From positions 27,116 to 91,115 of the forward strand of contig NZ_JAATVU010000024.1 in assembly GCF_013184745.1 (NCBI RefSeq): a stretch of 64,000 nt of DNA, read 5' to 3'. The DNA is from Mangrovicoccus sp. HB161399 (GTDB lineage Bacteria > Pseudomonadota > Alphaproteobacteria > Rhodobacterales > Rhodobacteraceae). Below the pieces are notes generated by a model that saw nothing but the letters and a program-made list of their open reading frames with translations, was not told the DNA's origin and made no database searches. The position numbers and the translations under genes are program-made. Every line of letters starts with the position of its first letter. Within the stretch, counting starts at the first letter, position 1. This document shows positions 8,719 to 18,371 of the stretch, one piece after another.

Positions 8719-8906
8719 CGCTGCGCCTTTCCGCCAGGTGATGAGTGCATTGCGCCAAGGATATCAGAATCCGTGGCGCAAGCACCCGAAATTTGACCCG
8801 GCGGGAACGGATTTTGGCGCATAATCTTCATCTTCCTGCGCTACAACCCCTGCCACGCGGAAGACCCCGCACGATTGCCGGGCCGCAGGATACCAAGGAT
8901 AGAGAC

Positions 8907-10130
8907 ATGACCGGACGAGCCGAATTCGCCTCCTGGCTGGAGGGTACCAATGATCTGACGAGCCGCTTCGTCGGTTCGGCGGGCATCGCGGATCTCGTCA
9001 ATGTCGCGGGCGGGCTGCCCGATGCCTCGCTGTTTCCCTCGGAGCGCCTGGCCGAGATCGCCGCGCAGGCGATCCGCGACCGCCCCGAGGTCGCGCTCGG
9101 CTACGCGCCCACCGGCGGGCTGCCGGAACTGCGCGAGGCCATCGCCGCGCGCTACCGGGCGCGCGGGGTGAATGTCGGCGCCTCCAACGTGCTGGTTACC
9201 GCCAGCGGCACGCAGGCGCTGGATCTCGTCGGCAAGGTGCTGATAGAGCCGGGCCGCCGCATCGCCTGCGATTTCCCGACCTATGCCGGGGCGATGGATG
9301 CCTTCCGCCCGCGCGAGCCGCGCTACCAGGACATGGACCTGTCCCGTCCCGACCGGCTGGCCGGGGCGATGGCCCGGGCGGATCTGGTCTACATGATCCC
9401 GAACTTCTCCAACCCGACCGGCAAGCTCGTCGACCTGCCGACGCGCCGCGCGCTGGTGGAGGCTGCGCATGAGACCGACACCTGGCTGATCGAGGACGAC
9501 CCCTACGGCGCGCTCTACTATGACGGCCCTGCCCTGCCGGGCCTGCTGGAACTGTCCGCCGAGGGCTGCGATGCGCCCTATGACGGGCCGGTCATTCACA
9601 TGGGCAGCCTGTCGAAGCAGCTGGTGCCCGGCCTGCGCGTCGGCTGGGTCATTGCCGCGCCGGACCTGATCGCCAAGCTGGTCTCGGCCAAGCAGGCGAC
9701 CGACCTGTGCTCCAACGCGCTGTCGCAGCTGCTGACGCTGGCCGCGCTGGAGGAAGGCATGATCGAGGAGATGCACCCGAAGGCGATCGCCCTCTACCGC
9801 GAGCGGCGCACCGCGCTGGCCGAAGCGATGGAGCGGCACATCTCCGACTGGTTCGACTGGGAGATCCCGGTGGGCGGCATGTTCATCTGGGCGCGCGCCA
9901 AGGATCCGTCGCTGGATGTCGACCGGCTGGTCGATGCCGGGGTGGAGCGCGGGGTGCTCGTCGGTCCGGGCAATGTCTTCGACCCGCTGGGCCTGTCGGG
10001 ACCGGCGCTGCGGCTGAATTTCACGCTGAACGATGCGGAGAAGCTCGACCGCGGCATGGCCCGCCTGGCCCTGGCACTGCGCGACATCGCCGCCGGCGCG
10101 CGGATGCCCGAAGCGACCGCGGCGGAGTGA
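8907..10130 (+). CDS. PLP-dependent aminotransferase, fold type I (class I/II)
   Basis: 407 residues; the ATG at 8907 follows a purine-rich AAGGATAGAG. Fold-type-I landmarks are present: GYAPTGGLPELREAIAARY, VTASGTQALDLVGKVL, MIPNFSNPTGKL (substrate-carboxylate loop), EDDPYGALYY (PLP-ring Asp), and HMGSLSKQLVPGLRVGW, where the Lys forms the Schiff base. The sequence is close to the LysN/2-aminoadipate and MocR-like C-terminal group; there is no DNA-binding domain. Reaction: transfer of an amino group between an amino acid and a 2-oxo acid; the exact substrate is unknown. Control by the divergent Lrp-type regulator is likely. Confidence 0.88.
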   Translation: MTGRAEFASWLEGTNDLTSRFVGSAGIADLVNVAGGLPDASLFPSERLAEIAAQAIRDRPEVALGYAPTGGLPELREAIAARYRARGVNVGASNVLVTASGTQALDLVGKVLIEPGRRIACDFPTYAGAMDAFRPREPRYQDMDLSRPDRLAGAMARADLVYMIPNFSNPTGKLVDLPTRRALVEAAHETDTWLIEDDPYGALYYDGPALPGLLELSAEGCDAPYDGPVIHMGSLSKQLVPGLRVGWVIAAPDLIAKLVSAKQATDLCSNALSQLLTLAALEEGMIEEMHPKAIALYRERRTALAEAMERHISDWFDWEIPVGGMFIWARAKDPSLDVDRLVDAGVERGVLVGPGNVFDPLGLSGPALRLNFTLNDAEKLDRGMARLALALRDIAAGARMPEATAAE

Positions 10131-10140
10131 TCTCCGCCGC
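10119..10140. terminator. Bidirectional hairpin between aminotransferase and receiver gene
   Basis: GCGGCGGAG, TGAT loop, CTCCGCCGC: a perfect 9-bp stem spanning the aminotransferase stop codon, with the convergent receiver gene ending 9 bases farther on. No U-tract. Confidence 0.5.
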
Positions 10141-10148
10141 TGGGCGGC

Positions 10149-10571
10149 TCAGGCGGCGCAGCAGCTCTGTGCCACGTCCTCGAGGAATTCGGGACCGAAC
10201 TCCGACTTGTCGACGACCTGAAGGTCCGGCCGCGCGCCGCCGAGTTCCTGCTCGGCATGCTCGCGCAGCCCGGTGAGGATGGCGGCCCGCGTCCAGCGCG
10301 GCACGCCGCCTTCCGACATCTCGACCAGGAAGCCCGCGCCGAAACCGTCGGGCAGGTGGTGGTCGAGCAGCACGAGATCGTAGTAGCCCGACATCAGCTT
10401 TTCCCGCGCTTCCGACAGGCTGGTCGCCGTTTCCAGCGTCATGTCCAGCCGGGTCTTCTCGATCGCGCGCAGCACCATCATCCGGGAAAACGCATCGTCA
10501 TCGACCAGCAGGCAGCTGATGCAGCATGCCGCTGCCGCATGCGGCCGTTCGATGTTTCTCCACTCCGGCAT
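10149..10571 (-). CDS. Orphan single-domain response regulator (receiver)
   Basis: 140 residues, essentially one CheY-like receiver domain. LLVDDDAFSR carries the acidic pocket, DLVLLDHHLPDG the phosphoacceptor Asp, AAILTG the conserved Thr/Ser position, and VVDKSE the conserved Lys. No output domain and no kinase are nearby, so it would act by protein-protein contact or in a phosphorelay. Cysteine pairs at both ends (ACCISC, QSCCAA) are unusual for a receiver. Start chosen at the ATG preceded by a G-rich stretch; the upstream frame lacks a good start. Confidence 0.78.
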   Translation of the reverse strand: MPEWRNIERPHAAAACCISCLLVDDDAFSRMMVLRAIEKTRLDMTLETATSLSEAREKLMSGYYDLVLLDHHLPDGFGAGFLVEMSEGGVPRWTRAAILTGLREHAEQELGGARPDLQVVDKSEFGPEFLEDVAQSCCAA

Positions 10572-10665
10572 GGCCCCAGTCCCCAATCTCGCCCCTTCCT
10601 CGGATCGTAGGGGCTCTTGCTTTACAAATGGGGAAGATGCACGGCCGAAGCAGTTCGAATTGTAT

Positions 10666-11475
10666 CTATTGCAGTTCCGGTTCGCGGCGGTGCAGCGCGT
10701 CCATGTCCGCCCCCAGCCGCCGCGAGATCCCGGCGCACATCTCCACCAGCGCATCGCGGCAGTATTCGGGCGGGAAGATCGACGTGCCGGACAGCCGCTG
10801 GATGAAGGGGATGGTCACGGAGGCGACCGCCTGGCCGGTGAAATCGAAGATCGGCACCGACAGGTTCAGCACCCCGGCGATGGTCTGGGACGGGCTGACG
10901 CAGAAGCCCTGGCGGCGCACCGCGGGCAGGTCAGCCTCGAAATCCGCGCGCTTGGGGGAGTCCGGCCCGGCTTCGGCGATCAGCCGGCCGAGCGCCTCGC
11001 GGTCGAGCCAGGCCGCCAGCACCCGCCCGGACGCGGTGTCGTAGAGCGGGACATGCGCGCCGAGCCGCACCGAGGTCAGGTTGTTGTCGGGACAGTCCAC
11101 CTGGGCGATCACCAGCATCTCGCCGCGGTGCAGGATGCCCAGATGCATCGACTGGTTCAGCCGGTCCGCGAGGCGCTGCATCGGGTCACCGGCAAAGGCG
11201 GCCAGCCGCTTCACCGGCGGATGGCGGTGCGCCATGACGAACATCTTGGTGGTCAGGTGATAGCGGTCGTTGTCGATCTCGACATAGCCGCGCTCGCGAA
11301 GCACCATGAGCATGCGGAAGATCTCGGACGAGGTCCGGCCCAGCGTCTTGGCGATCTCCGCCTGGGTCAGGCCGTCGGCGACCGTCGAGAGCAGCTCCAG
11401 GATGTCGAGTCCCTTGGACAGGGCCGGAGCCCGGTATTTCGCGGACTCGCCGCCTTCGTCGCTGATCGCACTCAT
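10666..11475 (-). CDS. IclR-family transcriptional regulator
   Basis: 269 residues. N-terminal winged helix (APALSKGLDILELLSTVADG, TQAEIAKTLGRTSSEIFRML) and a GAF-like IclR effector domain with VRLGAHVPLYDTASGRVLAA and GVLNLSVPIFDF. IclR proteins sense small carboxylic acids or aromatics. It lies downstream of the polyol operon on the same strand, separated by a 270-base spacer, and upstream of the receiver gene with a 94-base gap. The target is unknown; autoregulation or control of the receiver gene is possible. Confidence 0.9.
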   Translation of the reverse strand: MSAISDEGGESAKYRAPALSKGLDILELLSTVADGLTQAEIAKTLGRTSSEIFRMLMVLRERGYVEIDNDRYHLTTKMFVMAHRHPPVKRLAAFAGDPMQRLADRLNQSMHLGILHRGEMLVIAQVDCPDNNLTSVRLGAHVPLYDTASGRVLAAWLDREALGRLIAEAGPDSPKRADFEADLPAVRRQGFCVSPSQTIAGVLNLSVPIFDFTGQAVASVTIPFIQRLSGTSIFPPEYCRDALVEMCAGISRRLGADMDALHRREPELQ

Positions 11476-11697
11476 CTGGTCACCCCGTAGTCACAAAGCG
11501 GACGACAACGCAGATAGGGTCCAAATCCGAAGATTTCATGCCCCCCAGCCCAAAAAACCGGCCGGGCCTGCTTCGTCCGAAAATCAGGAAACGTCGCACC
11601 GGGAACATCCCGGATTGCACCGCAGCTCTCCGGCCGCACGCGCATGCGACGTTGCGATAGCAGAATGGGCCCCGCTTTCGCCAGCGGCATTTCGCAT

Positions 11698-11717
11698 TTG
11701 CAGAAAATTTTTTGCAA
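11698..11717. promoter_or_regulatory. AT-rich inverted repeat upstream of the IclR gene
   Basis: TTGCA, ten AT-rich bases, TGCAA. It stands out in GC-rich surroundings between the 3' end of the xylulokinase gene and the IclR gene. It could be a regulator site or part of a terminator for the polyol operon; no assignment is secure. Confidence 0.3.
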
Positions 11718-11744
11718 CTGCAGCATGGCGGCCATGCCGATGCG

Positions 11745-13280
11745 TCAGGCAGGCGCCTGCTGCGGTCCGAAAGCCCGGCGGAAGGCAAGGTAGTCCCGTT
11801 CCAGAGCCGCCGCCGCCCCGGGATCGGGCTGCAGCGTCTCCGCCTCCGGAGCCATCTGCACGAGCACGCCCGGCAGCGCTCCGGCCCCGCCGGAGGCAGC
11901 CGCCGCGGCGGAGGCCGCGCTGCCCAGCAGCACCGCGTCGCTGTCCCGCGCCCGCAGCACCGGCAGCGCGGTGGCATCGGCAACCAGCTGGGCAAAGGCG
12001 CCGGCCGCGGCGAGGCCGCCGGTGGCGTGGATGCGGCCGCTGCCGATGCCTGCCGCTGCCATCCGGTCCGCGACATGGCGCACCGCGAATGCCAGGGTCA
12101 CCATCGCGCGCCAGTAGATGCGGCAGAGCGCGTCGGGATCGCCCTCCGGGACCGGCCCGCCGCGCAGCCCGCCGCGGCCCGCCGCCGGAAAGGGCGCCCT
12201 GCCGCCGGCGAAATCCGGCAGGACCTGAAGCTCGGCGCCGAATCCGGGACCGTGGAGGCGCCGCAGCGCCGCGGCCCGGGCCATCACCTCCGCGTGGCCC
12301 TGTCCGGCACCGTGATCCGCCAGCACCCGGTCGAGCAGCCCGCCGCCCGCGGACAGCCCGCCCTCGCAGATCCAATGATCCGCGAGAACGGCATCGCGGA
12401 ACGGCCCCCAGAGACGCGGATCGTCGACCGGCGCCCGGGTCAGTCCCATGACGCAGATGGAGGTGCCGGCGATCAGCGCGAGCTGGTCGCCTGCGGGCTG
12501 CAACGACCGCAGCCCGAGCGCGCCCGAGAAGGCGTCGATCATTCCCGCCGCCACCGGCGTGCCCGCGGCAAGGCCCAGCTGCGATGCCGCCGCCGGCGAC
12601 AGGCCCCCGGCCCTCGACCCGGCCGGCAGGCCCGCGGCAGGCAGGCCCAGCCGGGCCGGCAGGCCGCCGAGCCCGATGGCAGCAAGGAAATCCTCCTGCC
12701 AGCCGCCATGCCCGGCGATCCAGGGCCATTTCACCGCCAGCGCGCAGGTCGAGACTGCGGCCTGTCCGGTGGCGCGGCGGGTCAGGTGGTCGGACAGGTC
12801 CTCGGCGCGTCCGAGCCGGTCCCAGAGGTCCGGGCGCTGCCGCTTCAGCCAGAGGAGCTTGGCGGTCTGCATTTCCGGCGACATGCGGCCGCCCTGCAGC
12901 CCGATCAGCCGGTGGCGGGTCGCCGTGCAGATCTCCGCCTCTTCCGTGGCCCGGCGGTCGCACCAGGCGATGATGTCCCGGCCGCCGGGATCCAGCAGCA
13001 GGGGGGCGCCGCTGCGGTCGGAGAGAACAAGCGAGCAGGTGGCGCCGAATGCGAGTCCCCCGACGGCGGCGGGCGGCGTCCCGGTCTCCGCCATCAGGCC
13101 GGACACCGCGGCCGCGACCGCCTGCCAGATCCTGGCGGAGGCGTATTCGGCAATGCCCCCTGGGGCTTCGTGCAGCTCCAGCGCGGCCTCGCAGCGTCCG
13201 GCCATGCGGCCGTCGGCATCGAACAGCGCGGCCCGGGCAGAGCCCGTGCCCACGTCCACCGCGCAGAAAAAAGCGGCCAT
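11745..13280 (-). CDS. xylB: FGGY-family sugar kinase, xylulokinase-like
   Basis: 511 residues, the usual length. The N-terminal FCAVDVGTGSARAALFD is the phosphate-1 loop of FGGY kinases; GLAFGATCSLVLSDR and GLSAGGGLLD follow, and the C-terminal IHATGGLAAAGAFAQLVAD is the adenosine-binding motif. It is the last gene of the polyol operon, so D-xylulose (from D-arabitol) or another ketose made by the dehydrogenase is the likely substrate. An ATG 15 bases downstream of the HAD stop is used; a GTG three codons earlier is the alternative. In Rhodobacter the corresponding mtlK operon also contains xylB. Confidence 0.85.
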   Translation of the reverse strand: MAAFFCAVDVGTGSARAALFDADGRMAGRCEAALELHEAPGGIAEYASARIWQAVAAAVSGLMAETGTPPAAVGGLAFGATCSLVLSDRSGAPLLLDPGGRDIIAWCDRRATEEAEICTATRHRLIGLQGGRMSPEMQTAKLLWLKRQRPDLWDRLGRAEDLSDHLTRRATGQAAVSTCALAVKWPWIAGHGGWQEDFLAAIGLGGLPARLGLPAAGLPAGSRAGGLSPAAASQLGLAAGTPVAAGMIDAFSGALGLRSLQPAGDQLALIAGTSICVMGLTRAPVDDPRLWGPFRDAVLADHWICEGGLSAGGGLLDRVLADHGAGQGHAEVMARAAALRRLHGPGFGAELQVLPDFAGGRAPFPAAGRGGLRGGPVPEGDPDALCRIYWRAMVTLAFAVRHVADRMAAAGIGSGRIHATGGLAAAGAFAQLVADATALPVLRARDSDAVLLGSAASAAAAASGGAGALPGVLVQMAPEAETLQPDPGAAAALERDYLAFRRAFGPQQAPA

Positions 13281-13295
13281 GTCCTCCACCGACTG

Positions 13296-13961
13296 TCAGC
13301 CGAGCTGCCGCAGGATCGCGGTCAGGTCCTCCATCCGGTCGATGATGGCGTCCGGCGCGCAATTTGCAACCGTCTCGCGCAGTCTGGCGGGTCCGGCATG
13401 GCTGCCGCCGGTGAAGGCAACCGCGCGCATGCCCGCGGCCTTCGCCGCGGTCAGCCCTGCCGGGCTGTCCTCGATCACCACGCAATCGGCCGGATCGGCG
13501 CCCATGCCGGAGGCGGCGAAGAGGAACAGATCGGGCGCGGGCTTGCCGCGCGCGACCATCGTGGCGCTGTAGACGTTGGGCTCGAAGAGCGGCAGCAGCC
13601 CGGTCAGGGTCAGCGAGCGGCGGATGCGCTCGGGCTGGCTGGAGGATGCGACGCAGACCGGCCCGCCAATGGCGCGGACCGCACCGGCGATTCCGGGGAT
13701 CGGCTGCAGCTCGGCATCGAAGCGGGCGAAGAGCCGCGCACGCGTTTCGGCCAGCATGGCCTCGGTCAGCTCGAAGCCGCGCTCGCGGCGCAGCCACTCC
13801 GCAACGGAGGCCATGGAACGGCCCAGAAGCGCGCGATAGCCGGTATCGTGGTCGAGATCGCAGCCCTGCTCGCCCAGATAGCCGACCAGCACGTCGAGCG
13901 AGATCGGCTCGCTGTCGACCAGAACGCCGTCGCAGTCGAAGATGACCAGCGCGGGCCGCAT
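13296..13961 (-). CDS. HAD-superfamily sugar-phosphatase/phosphoglucomutase-like hydrolase
   Basis: 221 residues. Motif I is LVIFDCDGVLVDSEP at residues 5-19, motif II VCVASSSQPERI, motif III the Lys of ARGKPAPDLFLFAA, motif IV CVVIEDSPAGLTAAKAAGM. The cap is the helical type seen in beta-phosphoglucomutase and 2-deoxyglucose-6-phosphatase relatives. It sits 3 bases after the mannitol dehydrogenase gene and 15 bases before xylB, so a role in polyol catabolism is likely, either dephosphorylating a dead-end sugar phosphate or acting on an imported phosphorylated polyol. Precise substrate unknown. Confidence 0.82.
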   Translation of the reverse strand: MRPALVIFDCDGVLVDSEPISLDVLVGYLGEQGCDLDHDTGYRALLGRSMASVAEWLRRERGFELTEAMLAETRARLFARFDAELQPIPGIAGAVRAIGGPVCVASSSQPERIRRSLTLTGLLPLFEPNVYSATMVARGKPAPDLFLFAASGMGADPADCVVIEDSPAGLTAAKAAGMRAVAFTGGSHAGPARLRETVANCAPDAIIDRMEDLTAILRQLG

Positions 13962-13964
13962 CTC

Positions 13965-15434
13965 TCAGCTGTCCAGGTAGCGGGAAAGCACCGCCGCCGT
14001 TCCCTCGGCCCAGAGCGCGTCCAGCGCCCTTGCGAAGGCCGCGGCAAAGCGGGCATCCGAGGCAAGATCGCCATAGATGGCCTTCTGCTCCAGCCAGGCC
14101 TGCGGGCGGGCCTTGGCCTGCTGTGCCACGGCGGTCAGGCCGTCCCAGTTGGGATCGTTGGGCGCGATTTCCGCCCCGCTGTCGGTCACCCCGGCGCAGT
14201 AGCGGCACCAGAGCGCGCATTCCAGCGCCAGCCCGTCGATGGAACCGCCCGCCTTCAGCGCATCGCGCAGGGTGGGCAGGACGAATTTCGGCTGCCGGTT
14301 CGAGCCGTCGAGGCAGAGCCTGCGCACCGTGTCGCCGATCTTGGGGTTGGAAAAGCGCCGTTCGATCAGGTCGAAATAGTCGCCCAGGCTGGTATCCGGG
14401 ACCGGCGGGACATTCGGGATGATCTCTGTTTCCTCGAGCTTGCGCAGGAAGGCACGGATCAGCGGATGCTCCATCGCCTCGTGAACGAAATGGATGTCCA
14501 TCAGCCCGCCCGGATAGGCGATGACCGCGTGGCCGCCATTGAGGATGCGCAGCTTCATGAGCTCGTAGGGCGCGACATCCGGCACGAACTGCACGCCGGC
14601 CTTTTCCAGCGGCGGGCGGCCGAGCGGGAAGTTGTCCTCCATCACCCACTGGGTGAAGCCCTCGCAGAAGACCGGCCAGCCGTCCTCGATCCCGAACTCG
14701 TCGCGCAGGATGCCGCGTTCGCGGTCGGTGGTGGCGGGAGTGATCCGGTCCACCATGGAATTCGGGAAGGCGACATTCTCCGCGATCCAGTCGGCGAAGG
14801 CCGGATCGGAGAGCCGCGCCAGTCCGGTCAGCGTGTTCTTCGTGACCACGCCGTTATGGGGGATGTTGTCGCAGCACATCACGGTGAAGGGGGCGAGCCC
14901 CTTGGCGCGGCGCGCCTTCAGCCCGGCGATGATCATGCCGAAGACCGTCTTCGGGTCTTCCGGATCGGCGGCGTCCACGGCCATGGCCGGATGCTCTGGA
15001 TCGAAACGGTCGTTCGAGTCGAGGAAATAGCCGCCTTCCGTGATGGTCATGGAGACGATGCGGATGTCCGGCTCCGCCATGCGCGCGACGATCGCCGGGC
15101 CGTTGGCGGGCTCGATGAAATCGATCATCGAGCCAAGCACCTTGGCCTCGCTGCGGTCCGCTTCCTGCTCGACCAGGGTGGTCATCCAGTCCTGCGCGGC
15201 GAGGATGTCGCGGCCGCGCTTCTCGCCCTCGAAGACCCCGGCCCCGACCAGCGCCCAGTCCATGCCCTCGCCCATGGCGAAGAGCCGGTTGAGATATTCG
15301 GCCTGGTGCGCACGGTGGAAGTTGCCCAGGCCGAAATGCAGGATGCCGGAGCTGAGCTGCGCGCGGTCATAGCCGGGTGCGGCCACCTTGGCAGGCAGAG
15401 AGGACAGGGCGGAATTCGAGAGACGGAGCGACAT
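13965..15434 (-). CDS. mtlK: Mannitol 2-dehydrogenase family protein (long-chain)
   Basis: 489 residues, matching the monomeric long-chain mannitol/arabinitol/fructuronate reductase family. The N-terminal dinucleotide region (SGILHFGLGNFHRAHQAEYL) and the NILSxxxxN-equivalent CDNIPHNGVVTKN, plus EFGIEDGWPVFCEGFTQWVMED and the catalytic-lysine region, all fit. It oxidises D-mannitol to fructose, or D-arabitol to xylulose, with NAD+. Placement after the transporter ATPase gene and before a HAD phosphatase and xylulokinase matches a Rhodobacter-type smo/mtl operon. The short-chain sorbitol dehydrogenase (smoS) of that operon is absent here. Confidence 0.9.
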   Translation of the reverse strand: MSLRLSNSALSSLPAKVAAPGYDRAQLSSGILHFGLGNFHRAHQAEYLNRLFAMGEGMDWALVGAGVFEGEKRGRDILAAQDWMTTLVEQEADRSEAKVLGSMIDFIEPANGPAIVARMAEPDIRIVSMTITEGGYFLDSNDRFDPEHPAMAVDAADPEDPKTVFGMIIAGLKARRAKGLAPFTVMCCDNIPHNGVVTKNTLTGLARLSDPAFADWIAENVAFPNSMVDRITPATTDRERGILRDEFGIEDGWPVFCEGFTQWVMEDNFPLGRPPLEKAGVQFVPDVAPYELMKLRILNGGHAVIAYPGGLMDIHFVHEAMEHPLIRAFLRKLEETEIIPNVPPVPDTSLGDYFDLIERRFSNPKIGDTVRRLCLDGSNRQPKFVLPTLRDALKAGGSIDGLALECALWCRYCAGVTDSGAEIAPNDPNWDGLTAVAQQAKARPQAWLEQKAIYGDLASDARFAAAFARALDALWAEGTAAVLSRYLDS

Positions 15435-15509
15435 GGTCCCACCTATGGATTTGCGCGGCCCCCGCGGGCGCCGCCTGGAATTTCCGGCGGAGGCAGCCTC
15501 CGCCCGCGA

Positions 15510-16511
15510 TCACATGCGCAGCCCGTCGGCGCCGAAGCGGTGCAGCTGGTCCTCGCGCGGCGTCAGGAAGATCGTGTCGCCGTGGCGGAAGCCGATCTCG
15601 CCGCTGGCGCGGACCGTGATCACATCCGCCAGCCCGGTGTCATGGACATGGAAGAAGCTGTCGCTGCCCAGATGCTCGGACACCGCGACGCGGCCCTGCC
15701 ACATGCCTTCGGTGGCGGAGACCTCGATATGCTCGGGCCGGATGCCGATCGTGTGGGCGCCATGGGCTTCCGCGGTCTGGCCCTCGATGAAGTTCATCTT
15801 GGGCGAGCCGATGAATCCCGCGACGAAGAGGTTGCGCGGCGCGCGGTAGAGCTCCAGCGGCGATCCGACCTGCTCGATATGTCCCGCACGCAGCACGACA
15901 ATCTTGTCGGCCATGGTCATCGCCTCGACCTGGTCATGGGTGACGTAGATCATCGTGGTGGCCAGCCGCTCGTGCAGCTCGCTGATCTCCAGCCGCATGC
16001 CCACGCGCAGGGCGGCGTCGAGGTTCGACAGCGGCTCGTCGAAGAGGAAGGCGGCCGGTTCGCGCACGATGGCGCGGCCGATGGCGACGCGCTGGCGCTG
16101 GCCGCCGGAAAGCTGCCCGGGCTTGCGGTCGAGATAGTCGGAGAGGTTGAGCGCCTTGGCGGCAGAGTCGATGCGCCGCTTCTGCTCGTCCTCTGGGACG
16201 TTCGCCATCTTCATCGGGAAGGCGATGTTCTTCCTGACCGACATGTGCGGATAGAGCGCGTAGCTCTGGAACACCATGGCCAGCCGGCGCTTGGCGGGCG
16301 GCAGCTCTGTCGCCTCGGCGCCGTCGATGTCGATCCGGCCGGAGGAGACGTCCTCCAGCCCGGCGATCAGACGCAGCAAGGTGGACTTGCCGCAGCCCGA
16401 GGGGCCGACGAAGACCACGAATTCCCCGTCGTTGATTTCCAGGTCGAGCGGCGGAATGACCTGCACGTCGCCGAAGCTTTTCGTGACCTGAGACAGCGTG
16501 ATTTTTCCCAC
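15510..16511 (-). CDS. smoK: Polyol ABC transporter, ATP-binding subunit
   Basis: 333 residues from a GTG at 16511 (product begins [14 protein letters not shown]). Walker [10 protein letters not shown], signature [14 protein letters not shown], Walker [15 protein letters not shown] and the H-loop VTHD are all intact. A C-terminal MalK-type regulatory OB-fold follows ([23 protein letters not shown]). It energises import with the two permeases just upstream, separated by 14 bases. The carbohydrate-importer subfamily and operon context point to sorbitol, mannitol or related polyols. Confidence 0.9.
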   Translation of the reverse strand: MGKITLSQVTKSFGDVQVIPPLDLEINDGEFVVFVGPSGCGKSTLLRLIAGLEDVSSGRIDIDGAEATELPPAKRRLAMVFQSYALYPHMSVRKNIAFPMKMANVPEDEQKRRIDSAAKALNLSDYLDRKPGQLSGGQRQRVAIGRAIVREPAAFLFDEPLSNLDAALRVGMRLEISELHERLATTMIYVTHDQVEAMTMADKIVVLRAGHIEQVGSPLELYRAPRNLFVAGFIGSPKMNFIEGQTAEAHGAHTIGIRPEHIEVSATEGMWQGRVAVSEHLGSDSFFHVHDTGLADVITVRASGEIGFRHGDTIFLTPREDQLHRFGADGLRM

Positions 16512-16525
16512 GGGTAGTTCCCCCC

Positions 16526-17356
16526 TTATTTCACGGCGCCGAAGGTGAGCCCCCGGACCAATTGCTTCTGGCTGAACCAGCCCATGATCAGGATCGGCGC
16601 GATGGCCATGGTCGAGGCGGCCGAGAGCTTCGCGTAGAACAGCCCCTCGGGCGAGGAATAGCTGGCGATGAAGGCGGTCAGCGGCGCGGCCTTGGCGGCG
16701 GTCAGGTTCAGCGTCCAGAACGCCTCGTTCCAGGCCAGGATGATGTTCAGCAGCACGGTCGAGGCCATGCCCGGCACCGCCATCGGCATCAGCACGTGGA
16801 TCACCTCCTCCTTCAGGCTGGCGCCGTCCATGCGCGCGGCCTCCAGGATTTCCGACGGGATCTCGCGGAAATAGGTGTAGAGCATCCAGATGATGATCGG
16901 CAGGTTGATCATCGTCAGCACGAAGACCAGGCCGGTGCGGGTGTCGAGCAGCCCGAGATTGCGGAAGATCAGGTAGAGCGGCACCAGCACGCCCACCGGC
17001 GGCAGCATCTTGGTCGACAGCATCCACATCAGCACGTCCTTGGTCCGCTTGCCGGGCACGAAGGCCATGGCCCAGGCGGCGGGGACGGCAATGATCAGGC
17101 CGATCAGCGTGGAGCCCACCGAGATGACCACCGAGTTCCAGAAATGCCGGAAGTAGTTCGAGCGCTCCTGCACGGTGACGTAGTTTTCCAGCGTCCAGTG
17201 GAAGTTGAACCAGACCGGCGGATCGGCGATCGCCTCGGCCTCGGTCTTGAAGCTGGTGAGGATGGTCCAGAGGATCGGGAAGAAGATCAGCAGGCCCACG
17301 CCCCAGGCGATCGCGGTGTTCAGCGCCTTGCGCTGCGTCTTGACGGCACGCGCCAT
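16526..17356 (-). CDS. smoG: Polyol ABC transporter permease (MalG-type)
   Basis: 276 residues with six predicted membrane segments. The EAA loop [20 protein letters not shown] contacts the ATPase. The N-terminal segment ([19 protein letters not shown]) and the following FKTEAEAI are typical of MalG/SmoG permeases. Three bases separate it from the preceding permease gene, indicating co-translation of the pair. Confidence 0.9.
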   Translation of the reverse strand: MARAVKTQRKALNTAIAWGVGLLIFFPILWTILTSFKTEAEAIADPPVWFNFHWTLENYVTVQERSNYFRHFWNSVVISVGSTLIGLIIAVPAAWAMAFVPGKRTKDVLMWMLSTKMLPPVGVLVPLYLIFRNLGLLDTRTGLVFVLTMINLPIIIWMLYTYFREIPSEILEAARMDGASLKEEVIHVLMPMAVPGMASTVLLNIILAWNEAFWTLNLTAAKAAPLTAFIASYSSPEGLFYAKLSAASTMAIAPILIMGWFSQKQLVRGLTFGAVK

Positions 17357-17359
17357 GGC

Positions 17360-18232
17360 TCAGGCCTCCAGGTTCTTGCCGATCATCCGCATCAGGAAGA
17401 TCGCGACGATATTGGCGAGGATGATGGCGACGACGCCCCCGGCGGACCCCATGCCCACGTCGTATTGCAGCAGCGACTGGACGTAGATCAGGTAGGTCAG
17501 GTTGGTCGAGGCATAGCCCGGGCCGCCATTGGTGGTGACGAGGATCTCGGCGAAGACCGACAGCAGGAAGATCGTCTGGATCAGCACGACCACGGTGATG
17601 GCGCGCGCCAGGTGCGGCAGCATGATGTACCAGAAGCGCGACAGCGGCTTGGCGCCGTCCATCTCGGCCGCTTCCAGCTGCTCGCTGTCCAGCGACTGCA
17701 GCGCGGTCAGCAGGATCAGCGTGGCGAAGGGCAGCCACTGCCAGGACACGATGCCGATGATCGACAGCAGCGGCGCCTGGGCGAGGAAGTCGAAGGGTTC
17801 CAGCCCCAGCGCCTTGAAGAGATGCGCGAAGAGGCCGTTCACCGGGTTGAGGAACATGTTCTTCCACACCAGCGCGGAGACGGTCGGCATGACGAAGAAC
17901 GGCGCGATCACCAGGATGCGCACGATCCCCTGCCCCCACATCGGCTGGTCGAGCAGAAGCGCCAGAAGGATGCCGCCGATGATGGTGATGACCAGCACGC
18001 CGAGGACGAGGGCCAGCGTGTTCCAGATCGCCGCGGTGAAGCCCGGGTCGGTCAGGAAGTAGCTGTAGTTCTCGAAGCCGACGAAGGGATTGTCCCCGGG
18101 CATCAGCAGGTTGTAGCGCAGGACGGAGAAGTAGAGGGTCAGCCCCAGCGGGATCAGCATCCATCCCAGCAGCAGGATGACCGAGGGCGATATCATGAGC
18201 CGCGCTGCGGCGCGGGACGCTTTCGTCGACAT
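17360..18232 (-). CDS. smoF: Polyol ABC transporter permease (MalF-type)
   Basis: 290 residues, about six membrane segments, with the EAA-type coupling loop [20 protein letters not shown]. The first helix ([20 protein letters not shown]) and LRYNLL are typical of carbohydrate-uptake-1 family permeases. It pairs with the downstream MalG-type permease. The gene follows the binding-protein gene after a 139-base spacer, which may hold a processing or attenuation element that lets the binding protein be made in excess. Confidence 0.9.
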   Translation of the reverse strand: MSTKASRAAARLMISPSVILLLGWMLIPLGLTLYFSVLRYNLLMPGDNPFVGFENYSYFLTDPGFTAAIWNTLALVLGVLVITIIGGILLALLLDQPMWGQGIVRILVIAPFFVMPTVSALVWKNMFLNPVNGLFAHLFKALGLEPFDFLAQAPLLSIIGIVSWQWLPFATLILLTALQSLDSEQLEAAEMDGAKPLSRFWYIMLPHLARAITVVVLIQTIFLLSVFAEILVTTNGGPGYASTNLTYLIYVQSLLQYDVGMGSAGGVVAIILANIVAIFLMRMIGKNLEA

Positions 18233-18371
18233 GGGCAGGCCTCTTTCGGTGGCGCGGGGAACCGGCCCGGCCGCGGGGATCGGGCCGGTTCTGGGGGAGG
18301 GACGGAACGGTTGGAGGCACGTTCCGCCGGGGTATCCCGGAACGGGGAGCGCGCGCGCCCCCCGCGTCAGG

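Noticed and set aside
11712..16517. Very long open plus-strand frame (1601 residues) opposite the polyol operon
   Set aside because: It is antisense to well-supported genes; its product is Arg/Gly/His-rich with no domain, a by-product of high-GC codon bias.
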